From positions 682,001 to 746,000 of the forward strand of contig JAVHJL010000003.1 of assembly GCA_036971715.1 (NCBI GenBank): a stretch of DNA of 64,000 nt, given 5' to 3'. A program made the position numbers and the translations under genes. The DNA comes from Arthrobotrys musiformis (taxonomy: Eukaryota > Ascomycota > Orbiliomycetes > Orbiliales > Orbiliaceae). Below the pieces are notes generated by a model. It saw only the letters and a list, made by a program, of their open reading frames with translations. It was not told where the DNA came from and did no database searches. This document shows positions 58,605 through 64,000 of the stretch, piece after piece. Each line of letters opens with the position of its first letter. The first letter of the stretch is position 1.

Positions 58605-59567
58605 ATGTCAACACGGAATTCTTTCCGCCCCGCATCCCTCCTCGCCTTCCTACCATTCATATCTCTCGCCCTTTCCGCCGGCACGACCTTCCAATGCAAT
58701 TCTCAAAAATCCCATATGTTTCACCAAGATTGCGCTGTAGCTGCCAATCAACTCATCCTCTCGCTTACCCGTATCGATGGCCAAACACATATCCCCAACG
58801 ACGACATTATGCATACGGTCGGCAACTGCCAGGCTATAGTCCGAGCTTCAGGAGGCGAAAAGACTGTCCAAGGTTCTGCATTGCTTCTATCATTCGCACA
58901 AGTCGGTTCGAGATGCCAGGATGGTACATTCACTGAAACCGGAGGCACGGTATCCGGAGGGATACAAGGCTCAGCCAGCTGGAAGCGTGGCAACAATGCA
59001 CGATCGATCAAGGAGCGAACGCTAAAATCGATAAAACGAGCCCTATCAGGCTCGTTCAGAAATTTTAAGCGAGATATGGACGCGGGTCACAATCTACAAC
59101 GTCGCGGGAACGGAGAAATGATGGCAGCAAGGAAAGGGAACAACGGAGACATGTACCGGTTAATGATGATATCTGCGCACGGGGTCCCAGGGTTGGCACC
59201 TAGCTCGCCCCAAGTCAGTAGCATGTTCTTTCAACGATCCAGAGAATTCTTTCAACATCATTTTGCGAGAGAGGATACTTCAGACCTAGTATTTGGAAAT
59301 TCGTATCCAATCCAAGGGAACACACACGTCAGTGTTGTGACATTAGGAATCAAGCTTCGGGGTGGCCAAACGAGTTGGAAAGAGCTAGTGGAGGGACAAA
59401 AGGATGGCGGTAAAGTTTTGAAACAGCTGATTACGGACGGAATCACGATGTTTACAACAAATCAGTTCGTTGCGGCGTATTTCCAAGTGCTGGACTCAAG
59501 CAACGCGCCAGTGTTTAGTTTTATGATATACGGATACGATTCCGTGGACTCACCGCTACCATCTTAA
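58605..59567 (+). CDS. Hypothetical secreted protein in two parts joined by a dibasic linker
   Basis: Single exon, 320 aa. Seen: a signal peptide (1-25, ending LALSAG); an N-terminal module with four cysteines (C31, C43, C75, C104) and a Gly/Thr-rich end; a basic linker with KR, KR and RR sites (about 125-170); and a C-terminal module of about 130 residues without cysteines (from MYRLMMISAHGVPG to the FSFMIYGYDS end). The Cys spacing resembles small secreted fungal effector-type modules, but no family can be named. The KR sites suggest Kex2 cleavage into two chains (inference). Confidence 0.72.
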   Translation: MSTRNSFRPASLLAFLPFISLALSAGTTFQCNSQKSHMFHQDCAVAANQLILSLTRIDGQTHIPNDDIMHTVGNCQAIVRASGGEKTVQGSALLLSFAQVGSRCQDGTFTETGGTVSGGIQGSASWKRGNNARSIKERTLKSIKRALSGSFRNFKRDMDAGHNLQRRGNGEMMAARKGNNGDMYRLMMISAHGVPGLAPSSPQVSSMFFQRSREFFQHHFAREDTSDLVFGNSYPIQGNTHVSVVTLGIKLRGGQTSWKELVEGQKDGGKVLKQLITDGITMFTTNQFVAAYFQVLDSSNAPVFSFMIYGYDSVDSPLPS

Positions 59568-59782
59568 TGTTCCTTACTTATTATGAATGAAAGGTTGGGC
59601 CGGGGTTTGGAGTTAGTTTTTACATTTCACTATTTTCCATTTAGGGAGGCTTTCATTTGCTCACAAATTCATTTATTTACTACCATAAGATAGACAGTAA
59701 GGCTACGAGACAAAGCAAGGCCTGTTATAAAGTTCCCATTAATCACATTTCCCGCATTCTGAAACTAAATAGTGCTGAACCC

Positions 59783-61091
59783 CTAAGCCTTTTCAACATT
59801 CCCCTCGCGCTCTGCTAATTCTTCCCTCCTAGACCTGCTATTTGGGTCAAAATACGGTGCTTCACCAATTCCAACAGCGCGATTCCCGAACCTATTTCCA
59901 AGACCGTCATAGTCGTTTGTGGCAGTGTGAAAGACGCTTCTATTGTCCCAGATAGCGATATCATTCGGGTTCCTCCATCTGAAGCGGACTTGAAGATCAT
60001 GGTTTTTGTAAATTAAATCATGGAACCAATTTAGGAGGGCGTCGCTCTCCTCCAATGTGACTTCATTGATGCGCCTAGGGAAGACTCCAACAGGGAACAG
60101 ACTCTTCCATCCTGTGACTGGGTTTGTACGGATGACCTATTCGCTTGTCAGCATGATAATCCTACCGCTTTGATTGCCATAAGCTATAACAATAACAAGT
60201 TATACGTACTGGATGGTTAGCAACCAAATCGGTTCCCACATTTGCCGGATTACCTCGCTGTTTTCCATAGAGTTGCAAACCTTCAGCCTTCGCAATATCA
60301 TGGAATCCAGATCCAGAATGATGCGCCGTCAACCCTTCCAAAAACTTTTGGTAAGGTTCAGACAGACGGTCGTAGAGCTCATAGCCCGAAGCCCAGAGAG
60401 TATCACCACCAGTTCGTGGGAGTTCCACAAGTCTAAGAGATGTGTAGTCTGCGGGGAAAGGCTCGAAAGAGATATCAGAATGCCAGACGGCTGCCTTGTG
60501 GCGAAAGGTTTCAGCAGGCTTGCGATAGAGTTGTTTCCGCTGGACAGACGAGATGGTAGAGATTTCCGGATCGGAGCCACCAAGTTCTCGCTCATCGTTC
60601 AGTACCGGGTGAATATGGAGAGTGGATTCCGCTGGTTTTCCGGTCAACTTCAATAGCGAGTCAGCCACCAAGATCCGCATCTATCTCGAATATCAAATGC
60701 CCTACCTCTCCAAGCCTATGAATGAATTTCTTCTGGATGTCATTTGTGAGGTTATCTTGAGCGCGGAAGAAAACAACCCCCCTCTCCGAAACTACAAGGC
60801 TCCCCAGTCAGTCTTTCTGGCTCTGTAACATAAGGGAATATATATATATCGCATCGCATATCGCAAGGTCTTACTAGTAACTGCCAAGTCTCTCAAGAGC
60901 TCATCCGCATTTGGTGCGTTCAGGATATCATCGACGATGTTGACTTCTGGGAATTCTGTCCCAATAACCGGAGTGATATCGTCTGACTTGAATTTATTCA
61001 AAGTTCCTTTAGCCCTGATCGGCTCCGGGAACGACTTCTTTCCAACAAGGACCTCCTTAACGGCTTCGCCAGTGACAGCAGATGGTGCCAT
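59783..61091 (-). CDS. TauD/TfdA-family Fe(II)/2-oxoglutarate dioxygenase
   Basis: Four exons on the minus strand, 61091-60875, 60791-60706, 60647-60210 and 60136-59783, 364 aa; every junction keeps phase. Seen: VVFFRAQDNLT, LTGKPAESTLHIHP, the iron ligands H157 and D159 (AVWHSDISFEP), RTGGDTLWAS, the distal ligand H317 (NRSVFHTATNDY), and a 2-oxoglutarate-binding Arg region at about 329-333 (NRFGNRAVGIGE). Known: these enzymes hydroxylate small substrates such as taurine, other sulfonates or alkyl sulfates, using 2-oxoglutarate and O2. The substrate here is unknown, and lack of a signal peptide means it is cytosolic. A TATATATA element lies about 175 bp upstream. Confidence 0.93.
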
Positions 61092-64000
61092 TGTAGTTTG
61101 ATATAGTTGTCAATTCAAATAGGCTCTCGGAGTTTCGTGTATAATAGCTTGAATATATATCGTGACAATTGCAATTGTATGTATGGATCAAATCAAGTCG
61201 TTCGAATAGACAAGGCAGGGCAAACTGGCAGAGAAAAATGTTCAGGAAACGCAGGAATGACTTCCTATATATACCTTTAGGTCTCCTTCGCATATGTAAA
61301 ACGCCAATTTACGCATCATATTTACGCACCGCATTTACGTATACTAGAAACGCGTGGCGAGGATGCTTTCTCATCGCGGATGTTCGGCATTTGATTCAGC
61401 CACTGTGATGCAATTTCGAAGGTAAATGACAAGCTCAGGTCCTTATCCCGCCTTCGGAAGCTCTAGTATAGTCAATCCACTACCGCATGTAAATTGTTTA
61501 ACCCGAGGTTCCATCGAATTTGTCGCCGTTTCGCCGTCCTAAGAAACAGAAGTACGCCAAAGCTTGCAGATATGTGTAATATACGTATAAGAATGTATGG
61601 AGATGTATACAACAACACAGATTGGATGTTGGATATTTCCCACACCAGTCCCGTCCACGCAATCTTGGCGGAAATTTCGCAATAGCGGGGTGCTTGGGAT
61701 AGTGGGGCGATAGGGAAGTTTATATCAATTGGATCCATGGGATTCAGAAACATCGCCAATAAGAAGGTCTGGATTGAATATCTGTACAGTGCCCTAGGCT
61801 ATAGCCCGTCGATAGGGTGGTGTGGGGGTTAACCGGTTCTAACGGATATCATACAAAATCATCGGCCATGTTGACCAGGTCTGGTTGCAGCGTTAGCTGT
61901 TCAAACTGTCAACTTTCCTACTTTTAATTTAACTATTTAGCTATCAGATCCCGATGAGTCAAGTCGGAGCGCCAATCGCAGGCCACATGCAAAAGCAGAA
62001 TGGCATCCTAGCTGTTTAGCTAGATTCGAGGCTAGCCGTTTAGGGCTATGCTTGAGGAAACCGATTATAGGACCAATTTTGCTCCATCAAGTCCCAATGT
62101 CTCCCCGTTGCTTAACTAAGCTTTTCTATCAGCTTCGGTGGAGTCTTAATATTAGAAGTTAATGGAAGGGCGTTACTTTACTTATTACTTAAATTTAATT
62201 TCATACATATGATACAATCCCTGACACCAATTTAAAAAAGGTAAATATGTATGTTCTTGTAGCATTATATCATTGCAGCATTTTCTCCTTTTTTATATAT
62301 CACTATCTTGATGCTGTAACAAGTCTAAAGGGCTACCGATCATATAGGGATCTGCTCACAACCCTCATCAATATCAAGTATCAGGAAAGGGACACGACTT
62401 ATTATAAGGCTTGTAGAAAATTTGAAAGTGGCACGAGAATACTAAATGTCAGTCAATACAGTGTTCCCGATCGGTCCCCTATGTCCAATTTCTTTCCTCG
62501 GCATGATCCAGTTTGACAGCCCTCATAGTTAGGTACGTATCCCAGGGATCCTTAGTTCAAAACTTTGGCACCATATACAATAATACCCTTCCGACACAAA
62601 GGTTTCCGAGAAACTATCGCAATAACAACGTTTTCCCATCCTCTCGAGCACTCCTTCTTTGGACATTGGAACTCCCCATTTTTGTTGATTAGCCATTCCT
62701 ATAGACCCCATCAAAAACCAAATTGTTGAAACCAACCCCAGGGCCCCCTTGAAAAGGAAAGTGTGACGTTGTAGAAGTAGTTGCGAATCCCCGGGAGTGC
62801 CCTTAGTGTCATTTGGGGATGTGTCAAATGCTGGAGATGCTCAGTAAACGTGTAAGAGCGTTCGAAGTTCTTTTGTTTCAAGATGGCACCGGCACCGCCT
62901 CATTGTGCACCACTACAGTCTTTACAGCAACATTCTCAACATAGCGCCCCCATCATCCCCGATCCATAAACTGGCTTTGAAACCTGGAGGAACTAGTCAA
63001 ATACTTTAAGACCATTTAACGTGGCCTTATTCACTCTTGGAAGTACTTGTTGGAAGAATTCATCGGCGCTAGTAGGATTCCAACCTCAACGCTGGCGGTA
63101 CTACTAACGATACTTTAGCCCTAGCCTCGCGGGATATAACAGGGAAATTATCATTGGAATTCATTCAGCCATGTTTACCCAGTATGTTTGGAGGCAAAGT
63201 TCGAGGCCTTTCTTCTATTAGGTGGTATCCTTGTACAGGCGATATAGACGGTCATGTAACCAAAAAGAGAACGTGGGACTTGAATTCAATTGAAGCAAGA
63301 AGCTTCTGTGGGCCATTGCAGAATTATTGATGGATAGGCTACAGGCTCCGAAGACTGGTTCGCTTGAACGCTCTTTAACCTCGAGCTTTGCTACCGGCGA
63401 AGAGATTCAGAGCGATGTTTAAGATGCTTATTCAAATTTGATGAAACAAGCCACAGAGAATATGTTTAGTGGTACCGATGTTCGATTTGATCTTAAACCG
63501 TTCTCAGCTACGTGTTATGACCTTAGAAAATATTGTAAAATATGCAAAGGTACATCTACATAGCCAAAAACAGGCCTTAAGTCGCCCAAAACCCGATGTT
63601 ATAGCCCCAAAGACTCAAAACAAGTGGTAGCGGCACAATAGTACAAATATAGGTCATGCAAAAACCATGTAATATCCTTGATATATTCTGATCCTCGACC
63701 ATAAAAGAAGACCTGGGGAATTGCACCTAAGTTTCTATAATTAAACACCCCATCTCAGCTAAACCTTTTATCGGCTTCACCACGACCAAAAACAAATTAT
63801 AGCGAACATAGGCTCCAGAATCAATGCTCTCAGCCGATCACAAGTTGTTATTGTTCCTTATGTTGTAATTAAATTTGTATCGTTTCAACTGCTAAAACGG
63901 GTTGTAGCTTTGCCGCAACAAGTTTCCAACATATTATAACCCCACACAAAGTGTTGGTATTCTGCGCTGCAGTTGCGGAAATATCCAAAATCGTCACCAC
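61092..64000. other. Gene-poor block to the window end
   Basis: AT-rich; no supported gene, only short frames without domains. One CTAGATTCGAGGCTAG word lies at 62020-62035. Confidence 0.6.
61266..61273 (-). promoter_or_regulatory. TATA-box-like element (TATATATA)
   Basis: About 175 bp upstream of the dioxygenase ATG at 61091. Confidence 0.4.

Noticed and set aside
63130..63160. Word resembling a homing-endonuclease site
   Set aside because: Partial match only; no intein, intron or endonuclease gene nearby.

Overview
The window is nuclear DNA of a filamentous ascomycete (Pezizomycotina). Introns are short (about 58-215 bp) with GTAAGT-type donors, CTAAC/CTGAC-type branch sites and AG acceptors. 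The gene content is typically fungal: CFEM proteins, a CBM1-tagged GH43 enzyme, a proteinase K-type subtilisin, a UVDE repair endonuclease and an Mch1-like transporter. Abundant secreted proteins, the CBM1 enzyme and the subtilisin would suit an Orbiliomycete (the nematode-trapping fungus lineage), but that placement is a guess. Genes sit as islands in AT-rich intergenic DNA with no intact transposon. I saw no rRNA, convincing tRNA or CRISPR array.

Layout. 1.5-15.4 kb (mostly + strand): secreted subtilisin, a small secreted protein, an acidic proline-rich protein, a membrane-anchored histidine-phosphatase-like protein with degraded active-site motifs, and the UVDE endonuclease. 15.8-26.6 kb (all - strand): six consecutive genes for small single-pass membrane proteins, two of them CFEM proteins. 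26.6-31.4 kb: gene-poor. 31.4-38.9 kb: a Thr-rich repeat surface protein, an Mch1-type MFS transporter and a secreted protein rich in dibasic sites. 40.1-47.9 kb (all - strand): three adjacent RBR (RING-between-RING) E3 ubiquitin ligase genes, divergent paralogs. 48.8-49.8 kb: a CAP/PR-1-type secreted protein. 49.8-53.4 kb: gene-poor. 53.4-61.1 kb: a Myb/SANT-like protein with a second exon that lies in another frame, a CBM1-GH43 enzyme, a two-part secreted protein, and a TauD-type Fe(II)/2-oxoglutarate dioxygenase. 61.1-64 kb: gene-poor.

Common theme. More than half of the genes encode secreted or surface proteins (protease, CAP, CFEM, CBM1-GH43, Thr-rich wall-type protein, membrane array), as expected of a host- or substrate-interaction region. 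The RBR array and UVDE are the main intracellular functions. The strongest candidates for something undescribed are the membrane-protein array, whose two CFEM members share a cytoplasmic tail motif, and the RBR trio, one member of which carries SUMO-interaction-like motifs at both ends.

Exon structures were worked out by hand from splice signals, reading phase and recognised protein motifs. Every multi-exon model given has a total length divisible by three.
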